Below, piece after piece: positions 1 through 7,717 of a stretch of 28,432 nt of DNA. Under the pieces are notes generated by a model. That model saw nothing but the letters and a program-made list of their open reading frames with translations, had not been told where the DNA came from and did not search any database. The stretch comes from Proteiniphilum sp. (lineage in GTDB: Bacteria; Bacteroidota; Bacteroidia; Bacteroidales; Dysgonomonadaceae): NCBI GenBank assembly GCA_031255275.1, contig JAIRSV010000004.1, positions 1-28,432 on the forward strand. The letters run 5' to 3'. Made by a program: the position numbers and the translations under genes. The first letter of the stretch is position 1. Every line of letters starts with the position of its first letter.

Positions 1-2
1 GT

Positions 3-752
3 GACGGCGGCCGTCTCCTGTCCGTGGAGTCTCTGCCCAAATCGTTTGAGTATATTTTTAAAACCCGGGACGGCTATGTCGGCTATATGGGAAACCTTAG
101 TAACGCTCCGGATGAATCCAAAAACGTATCCCTCCTGTCAGACGACTTAAAGATAGAAAAATCCTTTTTTGATATTGACCTTACCTGGGAAAGCAACAGC
201 TTTGGAGACGGCTATGTCTTCTCGTCGTTTAACGGTACGGTTCATTACATCGAACCGATGGATTTTAATGTTTATGCCATTGACGGCCAAGAGGTGTCGA
301 TACCCTATCGTTTTGACCTGGGAAATCTCGCCTGGCCGGAAAAGGCAAAGGCGTATAAGCCGTTCGAGGAATTAATGGATAAAGACATGAATCGTTACAT
401 TCATCGTATCTACTATTTCCAGGAGACGGAGAATAGACTGATTATACACGTTCTGTACAGAGGTCAAATGCTTTTAGGCATTTATGACAAGCGGACAAAA
501 GAGTCAGTAGTCAGCCGGACGGACGCTTATATAGGTAATTACTTCGTACCCGGCGGAAGAATAGAAGGAATCGACAAAAATGAAATTTATCTCACAGTTT
601 CAGCAGAATTCATGAGAGAGATTCTCGTCGGAAAAACCAAATATGTTGATTTCGAAGCAGAGTATCCCGAACAGGTGAAAAGGTTGCGTGCCGAGTTCCC
701 GGTTATAGAAGAGGACGGTAATCCATTCCTGGCGATTTACTACCTGAAATAA
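3..752 (+). CDS. 6-bladed beta-propeller protein, 3' part only
   Basis: The reading frame is open to the left window edge, so the true start lies outside; the GTG at 24 is only an internal valine codon. About 250 residues are visible. They alternate short beta-strand-like stretches with aromatic and glycine turns (YVGYMGN, GDGYVFSSF, GNYFVPGG), and the chain ends in a hydrophobic strand FLAIYYLK. This pattern and ending resemble the C-terminal blades of the Bacteroidetes 6-bladed beta-propeller lipoproteins (DUF4934/BF3164-like). Those are cell-surface or periplasmic proteins of unknown function, often found in many paralogues. No catalytic motif is seen. The gene converges on the helicase gene and shares its terminator. 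Family assignment is by resemblance and moderately sure; function is unknown. Confidence 0.6.
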   Translation, partial: DGGRLLSVESLPKSFEYIFKTRDGYVGYMGNLSNAPDESKNVSLLSDDLKIEKSFFDIDLTWESNSFGDGYVFSSFNGTVHYIEPMDFNVYAIDGQEVSIPYRFDLGNLAWPEKAKAYKPFEELMDKDMNRYIHRIYYFQETENRLIIHVLYRGQMLLGIYDKRTKESVVSRTDAYIGNYFVPGGRIEGIDKNEIYLTVSAEFMREILVGKTKYVDFEAEYPEQVKRLRAEFPVIEEDGNPFLAIYYLK

Positions 753-812
753 TCCCGATTATTGTCTGAACCGGAGAAGTTGAGAAAACCAGTTAGGGGA
801 ACGCCCCAGCGC

Positions 813-855
813 CAAAAACAACTAGCTCGGGCGCTCCCCGAGCTGGTTGTTTTTG
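813..855. terminator. Bidirectional intrinsic terminator
   Basis: A 19-bp stem (813-831 with 837-855, one G-T wobble at 823/845) encloses a 5-base loop. The stem begins with an A run (814-818) and ends with a T run (850-854), so it reads as a terminator in both directions. It sits between the convergent ends of the beta-propeller gene (stop 752) and the helicase gene (stop 904). Confidence 0.8.
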
Positions 856-903
856 TGGAATATGTAACACTTATTCAGGAGTGTCCGGTTAAAAAAATTG
901 CTT

Positions 904-2634
904 TCAGTATTTTTTCTTTTTATACTTCTTCTTTTTTGTTCCTTCAAAGGTTTCAAAGAAATGCTTTTTCTCCCTCTGCGACTCGTTCTCTTCTCTCGAA
1001 ACTTCCACCACCAGCTTTCTGTCGTCGACATACATCCCTCTGAAGGCTTTCGTCACCTTCGGGACAAACTCTTCCGGCACTTCGAAGAATGAGAAGTTCT
1101 TCATCAGATCGATCCTTCCCACCGGGACTTTTCCCTTCACATGCTCGTTGACGAAACCCATCAGTGTGGCCGGATTCACCCTGTCCGTCTTCCCCACGTT
1201 GATGAAGAGGCGGGCATATCCCTTTTCCGGCAGCGTTCCGTTTTTCCGGTTTCTGTCCGGCCTTTCGGAGCGCACACCCTCTTTCCTGCCCTTCGACGAT
1301 TTCTCTTCCGGCTCGACGATCTCTTCCGCCTGCCTGTAATATTCGATCAGCCGGTTGAACTCAAGCGATACCACCCGTTTGATTATATCTTCCTTCCCGA
1401 GCCATTCCAGCTTGCGGAAAATGGAGGGCAGCAAACGGTTTATCTCCTCCTCGTCGACCTTCACCTTCTCAACCTTATCCACAAAGTTGAATAACTGTTT
1501 TTCACAAATAAGGTCTCCCTTCGGGACGGTACGCTTCTCAAACGTTTTGTGAATCATCTTTTCAATCTGCGCAATCTTCCCCTTCTCCTTTACGTGGATG
1601 ATGGCGATGGATGTACCCGTCTTTCCGGCGCGTCCGGTTCTGCCGCTGCGGTGGGTGTAGACTTCGCTGTCGTCGGGAAGGCCGAAGTTAATGATATGGG
1701 TCACATCATCCACATCCAGCCCCCGCGCTGCCACGTCGGTAGCTATCAGCAACTGAAGATTGTGGTTCCTGTACTTGCTCATCACATAATCCCGCTGTAC
1801 CTGCGACAGGTCGCCATGCAAAGAGTCCGCGTCATACCCGTCCTGAAGAAGTTTATCCGCAATCTCCTGCGTCTCCTTCCTGGTGCGGCAGAAAACAATC
1901 CCGTATATGTTGGGATAATAGTCCACAATTCTTTTCAGCGCAAGGTACTTGTCCCTGGCATGTACCATATAATAAAGGTGCCTCACGTTTTGGGCACCCT
2001 CATTCTTCCTGCCGATAGTGACCTCCATCGGGTCATTCATATACTTGCGGGTAATCTTCTCTATTTCCTTCGGCATGGTAGCCGAAAACAGCAGCATGGA
2101 ACGGCTGTCGGGTACGCTGGAAAGTATCTCGTCTATACTTTCGGAAAAACCCATGTTCAGCATCTCGTCCGCCTCGTCCAGCACAACGGTATGCACGTGT
2201 CCGAACGAAACCGTCCTGCGATTTATCAGGTCGATAAGCCGTCCCGGCGTCGCAACAATAATGTGAACTCCTCTTTTCAGCGTCCTGATCTGACTCTCGA
2301 TACTCGATCCCCCGTAGACGGGAAGTATTTTGAGATCCTGCATGAAGGCGGAAAAGTCGGTAAGATCACCCGCTATTTGCAGACACAGCTCCCTCGTAGG
2401 ACAAAGTATCACCGTCTGCGGCGACAAAAGGGTCAGATCTGTTTTCTGAATGACGGGAATGCCGAATGCTGCCGTTTTACCCGTGCCTGTCTGGGCTAAG
2501 GCTATAATGTCTCTCCTGTTGGAAAGTAATTGCGGGATCACTTCAGTCTGCACCGGCATCGGATTTTCAAAACCCAATTCGGTGATAGCCTGCCGGATCT
2601 CCGGAATCACGCCCAATTCTTCAAATGTGTTCAT
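904..2634 (-). CDS. DEAD-box ATP-dependent RNA helicase with DbpA-like RNA-binding domain
   Basis: A 576-residue DEAD-box helicase, expected to unwind structured RNA in ribosome assembly, cold adaptation or mRNA turnover. Visible motifs are the Q-motif region (FEELGV..MPVQTEVIP), motif I AQTGTGKT (47-54), PTREL (79-83), DEAD (153-156), SAT (184-186) and HRSGRTGR (328-335), so both RecA lobes are complete. Residues about 474-545 (from YARLFINVGK to LVVEVS) match the RRM-like C-terminal domain of the DbpA/CsdA group, which in DbpA binds 23S rRNA. A short acidic/basic linker precedes it, and the protein ends in a lysine-rich tail (KKKKYKKKKY). The ATG at 2634 begins the standard N-terminus. The gene is monocistronic with its own promoter box and an approximately 115-nt leader. 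DeaD/CsdA versus RhlE naming cannot be settled from sequence alone. Confidence 0.95.
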   Translation of the reverse strand: MNTFEELGVIPEIRQAITELGFENPMPVQTEVIPQLLSNRRDIIALAQTGTGKTAAFGIPVIQKTDLTLLSPQTVILCPTRELCLQIAGDLTDFSAFMQDLKILPVYGGSSIESQIRTLKRGVHIIVATPGRLIDLINRRTVSFGHVHTVVLDEADEMLNMGFSESIDEILSSVPDSRSMLLFSATMPKEIEKITRKYMNDPMEVTIGRKNEGAQNVRHLYYMVHARDKYLALKRIVDYYPNIYGIVFCRTRKETQEIADKLLQDGYDADSLHGDLSQVQRDYVMSKYRNHNLQLLIATDVAARGLDVDDVTHIINFGLPDDSEVYTHRSGRTGRAGKTGTSIAIIHVKEKGKIAQIEKMIHKTFEKRTVPKGDLICEKQLFNFVDKVEKVKVDEEEINRLLPSIFRKLEWLGKEDIIKRVVSLEFNRLIEYYRQAEEIVEPEEKSSKGRKEGVRSERPDRNRKNGTLPEKGYARLFINVGKTDRVNPATLMGFVNEHVKGKVPVGRIDLMKNFSFFEVPEEFVPKVTKAFRGMYVDDRKLVVEVSREENESQREKKHFFETFEGTKKKKYKKKKY

Positions 2635-2755
2635 TTTTTTGTAAATATTTTAGTGTATGTATATGCGGGGTATTGATATTTCTCTTTACCCCATAGCCAC
2701 AACATTAAAGAAGAGAGAATATTCAATGACAACCTGTGATTTTTTAAATCGAGTG

Positions 2756-2763
2756 CAAAGGTA
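2756..2763 (-). promoter_or_regulatory. Bacteroidetes -7 box for the helicase gene
   Basis: Reads TACCTTTG on the minus strand, a full match to TAnnTTTG. A weak -33 (TTCA) lies 19 bases further upstream. Predicted transcription start is near 2748, giving a leader of about 115 nt ahead of the ATG at 2634. Confidence 0.55.
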
Positions 2764-2811
2764 TGAAAATAAATCCAATAACTGAATTTATCGGATGAAT
2801 AAAAAGTGAAG

Positions 2812-3882
2812 CTAAAAGCGGTAAAGCAGGTATTTCCTTAACAAATGTTTTTTTCCGGTAGTGACCCTGAGTTCTTTTTCGAGGTAATTGTCCACCGAAC
2901 CATACTTTTTCTTTATATGTTCGATGACATAGTTGATATAGGCGCTGTTGACGGAGAGCATGGCGGTGACGGCTTCCTGCAGTGATTCGGACATATTTTG
3001 CGCATCGATCTCCGCTTTAGCCGGATCGATCTCTCTGTTCGAAAGCATATAATCCTCCTCCACAGTGCTGTGCGGAACTCCCAGGGCGTGGAGTATGAAG
3101 TATGAAGCCAGTCCCACGCCATCCTTCCCCAACGCTCCCGTAAGCAGAATCGGATAATTACTGTCATTGGTCAGCAGGTCGAACATCTCGCCGAAATCTT
3201 TCTTATGATTCTCAACAATATCCACATACGACTCCTGCATATAACGGATGGCATCACTTCGGTCGAAACGTTCGTCCTCCACCTGTTCATCCAGCTTTTC
3301 GGCATCCATCGGCGTCAGCGGCAACGCTACTTTCCGTATGGAGGGATGTAGAAGGAGCGGATATTTTTTAGCCGTCCTTTCCGATCTGAAGTCGATTATC
3401 ATTCTTATATTCAGTCGGCGTATCCTCTCCTGGTCATACAGGGTGGCGCTGCTCATGTCGGCCGATCTGTATATCTCTCCCCATTTGATCTGTCGGCTGT
3501 CTTCGGTAAAATAACCACCTATATCCCTGAAGTTTTTTATATTGTCCATGTTGATGATTCTGTTCGCAACCACTCCCGAATAGACGCCCGACGTGCGAAG
3601 CATAAAGTATTCCCTCAGTCCCGAACCGGTAGGGGTCACTCTCAATACCTGATCCGCTACGCTTTTTGAGGTAAGAGGCATGAAACCGGTAAGCGAACTG
3701 TCGGTGAGAGATGAATAAATATCGATGTTGCCTTCCTGATCGGGACTCACTTCCCATTTCAGCAGGAAATCTCCTTCTCTCTCTTTTTCCACGACAGAAG
3801 TTATTTTTACCGTCGACATACAGGTGTTCAACAATACCGACAGCAATAACATATATAATATGGGATATGGATTCTTCTTCAC
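2812..3882 (-). CDS. Tyrosine-protein phosphatase-fold protein with degenerate active site (pseudophosphatase)
   Basis: A 356-residue exported protein of the Y_phosphatase3 type (Pfam PF13350). An N-terminal hydrophobic segment (residues 8-20) ends at Cys21 in LLNTC, a poor lipobox, so it is a lipoprotein or signal-peptide protein. Residues 25-105 look like a beta-sandwich extension. The phosphatase fold follows: NFRDIGGY (117-124), GEIYRSADMSS (135-145) and IIDFRSERT (162-170), all typical of the family. The P-loop, normally HCxxGKDRTG, reads TGALGKDGVG at 248-257. The nucleophilic Cys is Gly249 and the phosphate-binding Arg is Gly255, while GKD is kept. Ordinary catalysis is therefore not expected; a binding or scaffold role is an inference. 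The frame is intact on both sides, so this is substitution rather than a frameshift. The gene stands alone with its own promoter box just upstream. Confidence 0.85.
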   Translation of the reverse strand: MKKNPYPILYMLLLSVLLNTCMSTVKITSVVEKEREGDFLLKWEVSPDQEGNIDIYSSLTDSSLTGFMPLTSKSVADQVLRVTPTGSGLREYFMLRTSGVYSGVVANRIINMDNIKNFRDIGGYFTEDSRQIKWGEIYRSADMSSATLYDQERIRRLNIRMIIDFRSERTAKKYPLLLHPSIRKVALPLTPMDAEKLDEQVEDERFDRSDAIRYMQESYVDIVENHKKDFGEMFDLLTNDSNYPILLTGALGKDGVGLASYFILHALGVPHSTVEEDYMLSNREIDPAKAEIDAQNMSESLQEAVTAMLSVNSAYINYVIEHIKKKYGSVDNYLEKELRVTTGKKHLLRKYLLYRF

Positions 3883-3908
3883 TTCTTCTACAAAAATCTA
3901 CACGTGGA

Positions 3909-3916
3909 CAAATGTA
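3909..3916 (-). promoter_or_regulatory. -7 box for the pseudophosphatase gene
   Basis: Reads TACATTTG on the minus strand, a full TAnnTTTG match, about 27 bases upstream of the ATG at 3882. No convincing -33 box was found at the usual distance. Confidence 0.5.
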
Positions 3917-4318
3917 CAAAAAACTTTATACCGAAATATTGGCAGTAAATGCGGATTAACAATATATAATTATTCGTTCTTCTTTTTAATACTTAATTTT
4001 TAGGTATTTATCCCGTTGAAGGAGGGATTTTGTTTCATTGTTGTTTCAAATCCGTCCCGCAAGTACGCAGGGTAAGTTTACCCGTCGTAATACTGCCGTA
4101 AATACAGGGAACCGTACGGGTACGTACGCAAAAAACAACACGTCTGTTGAAAACTTGTGCAACACGTGTGAAAAAAATTCGATAAAATAATTTGCAAAAA
4201 AGAAAAACAACCCCTTTATAAAAAATCCCGACTTAGCCCGGAAAAAATATTTTTTTTTATTGGAAAGATTTCATGCTCTTTTCAACAGGAGAGATGTTCT
4301 ACAAAAGAAATAAATTAC
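3917..4318. other. Non-coding stretch with short palindromes
   Basis: No supportable gene was seen. The stretch is AT-rich and holds an inverted repeat GGGTAA-GT-TTACCC (4070-4083). Two abutting perfect palindromes follow, CCGTACGG (4112-4119) and GTACGTAC (4120-4127). These could be operator-like sites, but nothing ties them to a particular regulator. Confidence 0.4.
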
Positions 4319-4326
4319 TAACTTTG
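4319..4326 (+). promoter_or_regulatory. -7 box upstream of nadA
   Basis: TAACTTTG is a full match to TAnnTTTG. The -33 region is weak (TGTT at 4295-4298, 20 bases upstream). If used, transcription starts near 4333 and nadA has a leader of about 270 nt. Confidence 0.5.
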
Positions 4327-4599
4327 CACTTCGTAAAAGGTTTATGATAACATTTGTAATCATCACAATCACAAGCATAAAAAAAATATATATTTGTTGG
4401 TAAGCTTTGAAAACATACAGCCAAACGTTTAATAACGTTATTTGGCGATTTCAGGGTAAAAGAAATCAACAGTTTCAAGAGACTATCATCACCATCATAT
4501 ATTTTTTTAAAGTTCAAAATTATACATTATAAATACAAACCCTGTTGAAAAAACAAGGACGGGGTTGTATCCCTAATCGAAATTATTAATCGCAGTTAT
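4327..4599 (+). promoter_or_regulatory. Long, hairpin-rich 5' leader of nadA
   Basis: There is no convincing ORF, but several inverted repeats lie between the -7 box and the nadA ATG. They are CCAAA/TTTGG arms around CGTT/AACG (4421-4445, containing the palindrome ATAACGTTAT), GATTTC/GAAATC (4447-4452 with 4462-4467), and ATACAA/TTGTAT (4533-4538 with 4565-4570) with inner CC/GG and TGTT/AACA pairs. The last ends 29 bases before the start codon. No known riboswitch class was recognised. A cis-acting control of NAD synthesis is an inference from the length and structure. Confidence 0.35.
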
Positions 4600-5544
4600 A
4601 TGTCAAAAGAAAAGCTTATTCGTAATATTGACGCCTTGAAGCGTGCTAAAAATGCCGTTATACTGGCGCATTACTATCAGGATCCCGATATACAGGACGT
4701 GGCTGATTTCGTGGGTGACAGTCTTGCGCTTGCGCAGTGGGCTTCGGAGGTTTCAGCCGACGTGATCGTGCTGTGTGGCGTGCACTTTATGGGGGAGACA
4801 GCTAAAATATTGAATCCCGAAAAGCGTGTATTTGTTCCGGATCTGAATGCCGGCTGTTCGCTGGCCGAAAGTTGTCCGGCGGGGGCGTTTGAGGAGTTTA
4901 TTAATGCGTATCCCGATCACATTGTTGTTTCTTACGTGAATACTTCCGCTGCCGTGAAAGCGCTTACGGATATAGTGGTTACTTCTTCCAATGCGAGGCA
5001 GATCGTGGAGATTCTTCCGAAGGATGCGAAGATTATCTTTGGTCCGGACAAAAACCTCGGTGATTATATCAATAAGCAGACCGGTCGGAAGATGCTTTTA
5101 TGGGAGGGTGTATGTCATGTACACGCGCAGTTTTCCGTAGACAGAATTCTGGATTTGAAAAGAAAATATCCCGGCGCTTTACTGCTGGCGCATCCCGAAT
5201 GTCCCGAATATCTTTTGGTTATAGCGGATCATATCGGTTCTACTTCCGCTCTCTTGCGCTTTGCGGCCAAGTCGGACTGTAAACAGTTTATTGTCGCTAC
5301 CGAGGCGGGTATTTTATACCGGATGCGGAAGGAGAATCCCGATAAGGAGTTTATACCCGCTCCGCCCGAAGATGCTACCTGCGCTTGTAATGAGTGTTTC
5401 TATATGAAAATGAATACGCTGGAGAAATTGTATCTCTGTCTGAAAAATGAAACGCCGGAAATACTGGTGGATGAGAGGGTGCGGGTGGATGCCATTAAGC
5501 CTATCGGCCGGATGCTGGAAATATCGGAACTCTATGGTTTGTAA
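4600..5544 (+). CDS. nadA: Quinolinate synthase
   Basis: A 314-residue quinolinate synthase. It condenses iminoaspartate with dihydroxyacetone phosphate to give quinolinate for de novo NAD synthesis in the cytoplasm. Family signatures run through the whole length: AHYYQDPDIQDVADFVGDS (23-41), AGCSLAESCP (84-93), VSYVNTSA (110-117), GPDKNLG (148-154), LLWEGVCHVH (166-175), HPECP (198-202), ATEAG (233-237) and the C-terminal CACNECFYMKMN. The three cysteines expected to hold the oxygen-sensitive [4Fe-4S] cluster are Cys86, Cys172 and Cys266 by motif position. Length is typical for the class. Neither nadB nor nadC lies within the window, so the pathway genes are not clustered here. The ATG at 4600 starts the conserved N-terminus; ribosome-binding sequence is weak, as is common in Bacteroidetes. 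Confidence 0.97.
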   Translation: MSKEKLIRNIDALKRAKNAVILAHYYQDPDIQDVADFVGDSLALAQWASEVSADVIVLCGVHFMGETAKILNPEKRVFVPDLNAGCSLAESCPAGAFEEFINAYPDHIVVSYVNTSAAVKALTDIVVTSSNARQIVEILPKDAKIIFGPDKNLGDYINKQTGRKMLLWEGVCHVHAQFSVDRILDLKRKYPGALLLAHPECPEYLLVIADHIGSTSALLRFAAKSDCKQFIVATEAGILYRMRKENPDKEFIPAPPEDATCACNECFYMKMNTLEKLYLCLKNETPEILVDERVRVDAIKPIGRMLEISELYGL

Positions 5545-5566
5545 GTTGACAGGTCTCCGGACGGTG

Positions 5567-5598
5567 TATGTATAACTGCTCTCTTTTTTGTACCTTTG
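5567..5598 (+). promoter_or_regulatory. Promoter of ychF
   Basis: The -7 box TACCTTTG (5591-5598) has a near -33 box TATG (5567-5570) at 20-base spacing. Predicted transcription start is near 5606, about 32 nt before the ATG. The promoter lies after the nadA stop (5544), so ychF can be transcribed separately. Confidence 0.6.
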
Positions 5599-5637
5599 GA
5601 ACCATAAAATTTCACAAATTAACAGTTATATAAAAAT

Positions 5638-6741
5638 ATGGCGCTGCAATGCGGTATTGTCGGATTGCCTAATGTAGGGAAATCCACTCTTTTTAATTGT
5701 TTGTCGAATGCGAAGGCACAGGCGGCCAATTTTCCATTCTGTACGATTGAACCCAATGTGGGGGTTATTACGGTTCCCGACGAGCGGCTGAACAGGCTGG
5801 CTGATTTGGTGCATCCTCTGAAAACAGTTCCCGCTACCGTTGAGATCGTGGATATTGCCGGTCTGGTGAAAGGTGCCAGTAAGGGGGAGGGGCTGGGTAA
5901 CAGATTCCTGGCCAATATCCGCGAAACGGATGCTATCTTGCATGTGTTGCGCTGTTTCGACGATGAAAACGTGACGCATGTTGACGGCGATGTGGATCCT
6001 GTGCGGGACAGGGAGATTATTGATGCCGAATTGCAGTTGAAGGATCTGGAGACCGTGGAGGCCCGTATAAGCAGGGTGGAGAAGCAGGCAAGGACGGGCG
6101 GGGATAAGGATGCCAGGCTTGCCTTTGATGTTTATTCGCGGATCCGCGGGGCGCTGCTGCGGGGCGAATCGGCACGTACCGTCTCTTTTGATACGAAAGA
6201 TGAATGTAAGATTGCCCGTGATCTTTTCCTGTTGACGGCGAAACCCGTACTGTATGTCTGTAACGTGGACGAAGCGAGTGCCGTCGGCGGTAATCCGTAT
6301 GTGGAAGCCGTGCGTGAGTCCGTGAAAAATGAAGATGCCCGGATACTGATTGTGGCGGCTAAAATTGAGTCGGAAATCGCGGAGTTCGATACTTATGAGG
6401 AGCGTGAAATGTTTCTGCGTGAGATGGGACTGGATGAGTCAGGGGTAAGCCGCCTGATCAAGGCGGCTTATAATCTGCTGGAACTGCAAACGTTCCTTAC
6501 CGCCGGCCCTCCGGAAGTGCGTGCATGGACTTTCAGGAAAGGATGGAAGGCGCCGCAGTGTGCCGGGGTGATCCATTCCGATTTTGAGAGGGGATTTATC
6601 CGGGCGGAGGTGATCAGATATGAAGATTTTGTTGCTTACGGTTCGGAAAACGCCGTGAAGGAAGCGGGCAAAATGAGTGTGGAAGGGAAGGAATATACGG
6701 TGCGGGATGGTGATATTATGCACTTCAGGTTCAATGTGTGA
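5638..6741 (+). CDS. ychF: Redox-regulated P-loop ATPase YchF (Obg-related, TGS domain)
   Basis: A 367-residue YchF/OLA1 family protein, a translation-associated P-loop ATPase that binds ribosomes and is linked to stress responses. The P-loop GLPNVGKS is at 9-16, DIAGLVKGAS follows as the G3 region, and the base-recognition motif is NVDE (209-212) where GTPases have NKxD. That change is the recognised reason this family prefers ATP. A coiled helical insert (about 130-165) and a C-terminal TGS domain (about 280-366, GPPEVRAWTF to DGDIMHFRFNV) complete the fold. Length and domain order match the family exactly. The gene has its own promoter. Confidence 0.97.
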   Translation: MALQCGIVGLPNVGKSTLFNCLSNAKAQAANFPFCTIEPNVGVITVPDERLNRLADLVHPLKTVPATVEIVDIAGLVKGASKGEGLGNRFLANIRETDAILHVLRCFDDENVTHVDGDVDPVRDREIIDAELQLKDLETVEARISRVEKQARTGGDKDARLAFDVYSRIRGALLRGESARTVSFDTKDECKIARDLFLLTAKPVLYVCNVDEASAVGGNPYVEAVRESVKNEDARILIVAAKIESEIAEFDTYEEREMFLREMGLDESGVSRLIKAAYNLLELQTFLTAGPPEVRAWTFRKGWKAPQCAGVIHSDFERGFIRAEVIRYEDFVAYGSENAVKEAGKMSVEGKEYTVRDGDIMHFRFNV

Positions 6742-6785
6742 AAAATCTGCTGACGTGTGGCTAACGGGTTTTAAGGGCTTCGCGG

Positions 6786-6806
6786 CCGGTTTTTATACCG
6801 GTTTTT
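6786..6806 (+). terminator. Weak intrinsic terminator after ychF
   Basis: A 5-bp GC-rich stem CCGGT/ACCGG (6786-6790 with 6797-6801), extendable by a G-T pair, has a 6-base loop and is followed directly by TTTTT. It is short but correctly placed, 45 bases after the ychF stop. Confidence 0.45.
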
Positions 6807-6818
6807 GCGCCGATTTTC

Positions 6819-6910
6819 TGTGCAGAACAGGGCGATTACTGCGCAGAATAGATGAATTACCGTGCAGTAACGGACGAATTACTGCGCGGTAATTGTGTGT
6901 CTCTGCGCGG
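6819..6910. repeat. Degenerate 21-nt tandem repeat with palindromic core
   Basis: Five copies of an 8-base core related to the palindrome CTGCGCAG begin at 6819, 6839, 6860, 6882 and 6903 (CTGTGCAG, CTGCGCAG, CCGTGCAG, CTGCGCGG, CTGCGCGG), spaced 20-22 bases apart. Between cores the sequence is partly conserved (GAATTACY). The run fills the space between ychF and the stop codon of the convergent radical SAM gene. Confidence 0.6.
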
Positions 6911-7696
6911 TTATCCTGCCACGTTTGTCCGTATTCCCGACTCCTCCCCTACCCTGTCGGCTATTTTCCGTAATTCGGCGAGCGGTATTTTTTCCATCTC
7001 TTTGACGGGTGTTTCACGGTCAACGGTATAGATCATTACTTCGCGCGGATGGAGCGTTTTGACTATCTCTATCCAGGCTGAAACTTCCTTTTCGGTGGTG
7101 TTATCCACCTCTTTCCCTTCAAATCGCCCTCTGACGAACATGGTCTGCAGAATGAAATTTCCCTGAAAGCGTTGATAAAGTTCCACCTGTTTGGCTACCG
7201 AATAGCCGGGCGCGCCGGGACGGTCAATCAGACGGGCGGTCTCGTCCAGTGCCGAATCGAGTTTTAGTATAGGATTCTCTATTTTTCCGAGTGCCCTGAA
7301 TACTTTCGGTTTGCCGATGTGCATCCCGTTGCTGAGTACGCTTATTTTGGCGTTGGGAAAATAACGGTTCCGCAATGCAACGGTGTCGTCGATAATTTCT
7401 TCAAACGCAGGATGCAGCGTAGGTTCCCCGTTACCGGCGAAAGTGATCACGTCGGGTACAACAACTCCTTCCTTCGTGAGCGACGCTAATTTATCTTCCA
7501 GGGCTGCCCGTACGTTTTCTCTGTCGGGTAACTTTGTTTTTGTACGGAAGTCTTTATTGAAGCCACATTCGCAGTAGATACAGTCGAATGAGCAGAGTTT
7601 GCCGTCATACGGCAGCAGATTCATTCCGAGCGAAATCCCCAGCCTCCTGCTGTGGATAGGCCCGAAAACAATCTCATGAAATAAAAGGGTGGACAT
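6911..7696 (-). CDS. Radical SAM protein (COG0731-like Fe-S oxidoreductase)
   Basis: A 261-residue compact radical SAM protein. The cluster motif is CSFDCIYC, with Cys35, Cys39 and Cys42 (CX3CX2C) expected to ligate the [4Fe-4S] cluster that cleaves S-adenosylmethionine. The preceding RRLGISLGMNLLP and the following TFAGNGEPTLHP are typical of the COG0731 group related to TYW1-type wybutosine enzymes. LSNGM and KLDSALDE supply the later barrel strands. No SPASM or other cluster domain is present at the C-terminus, so this is the minimal form, and the substrate is unknown. It lies 21 bases downstream of polA on the same strand and probably shares its transcript. No target peptide gene or methyltransferase partner is nearby. 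Confidence 0.85.
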   Translation of the reverse strand: MSTLLFHEIVFGPIHSRRLGISLGMNLLPYDGKLCSFDCIYCECGFNKDFRTKTKLPDRENVRAALEDKLASLTKEGVVVPDVITFAGNGEPTLHPAFEEIIDDTVALRNRYFPNAKISVLSNGMHIGKPKVFRALGKIENPILKLDSALDETARLIDRPGAPGYSVAKQVELYQRFQGNFILQTMFVRGRFEGKEVDNTTEKEVSAWIEIVKTLHPREVMIYTVDRETPVKEMEKIPLAELRKIADRVGEESGIRTNVAG

Positions 7697-7717
7697 TATT
7701 TTACTTTTTTTAAAAAA

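Noticed and set aside
3112..3156. Sequencing error or frameshift as the cause of the lost phosphatase motif
   Set aside because: The reading frame and flanking conserved residues (GKD, following helix) are undisturbed, and at least three separate substitutions are needed.
4299..4517. 72-codon minus-strand ORF in the nadA leader region
   Set aside because: It overlaps the nadA -7 box and leader hairpins, is low complexity in translation and has no ribosome-binding site.
6677..6892. 71-codon plus-strand ORF overlapping the end of ychF and the 21-nt repeats
   Set aside because: It starts inside ychF in another frame, and its second half is just the repeat; no ribosome-binding site or family resemblance.
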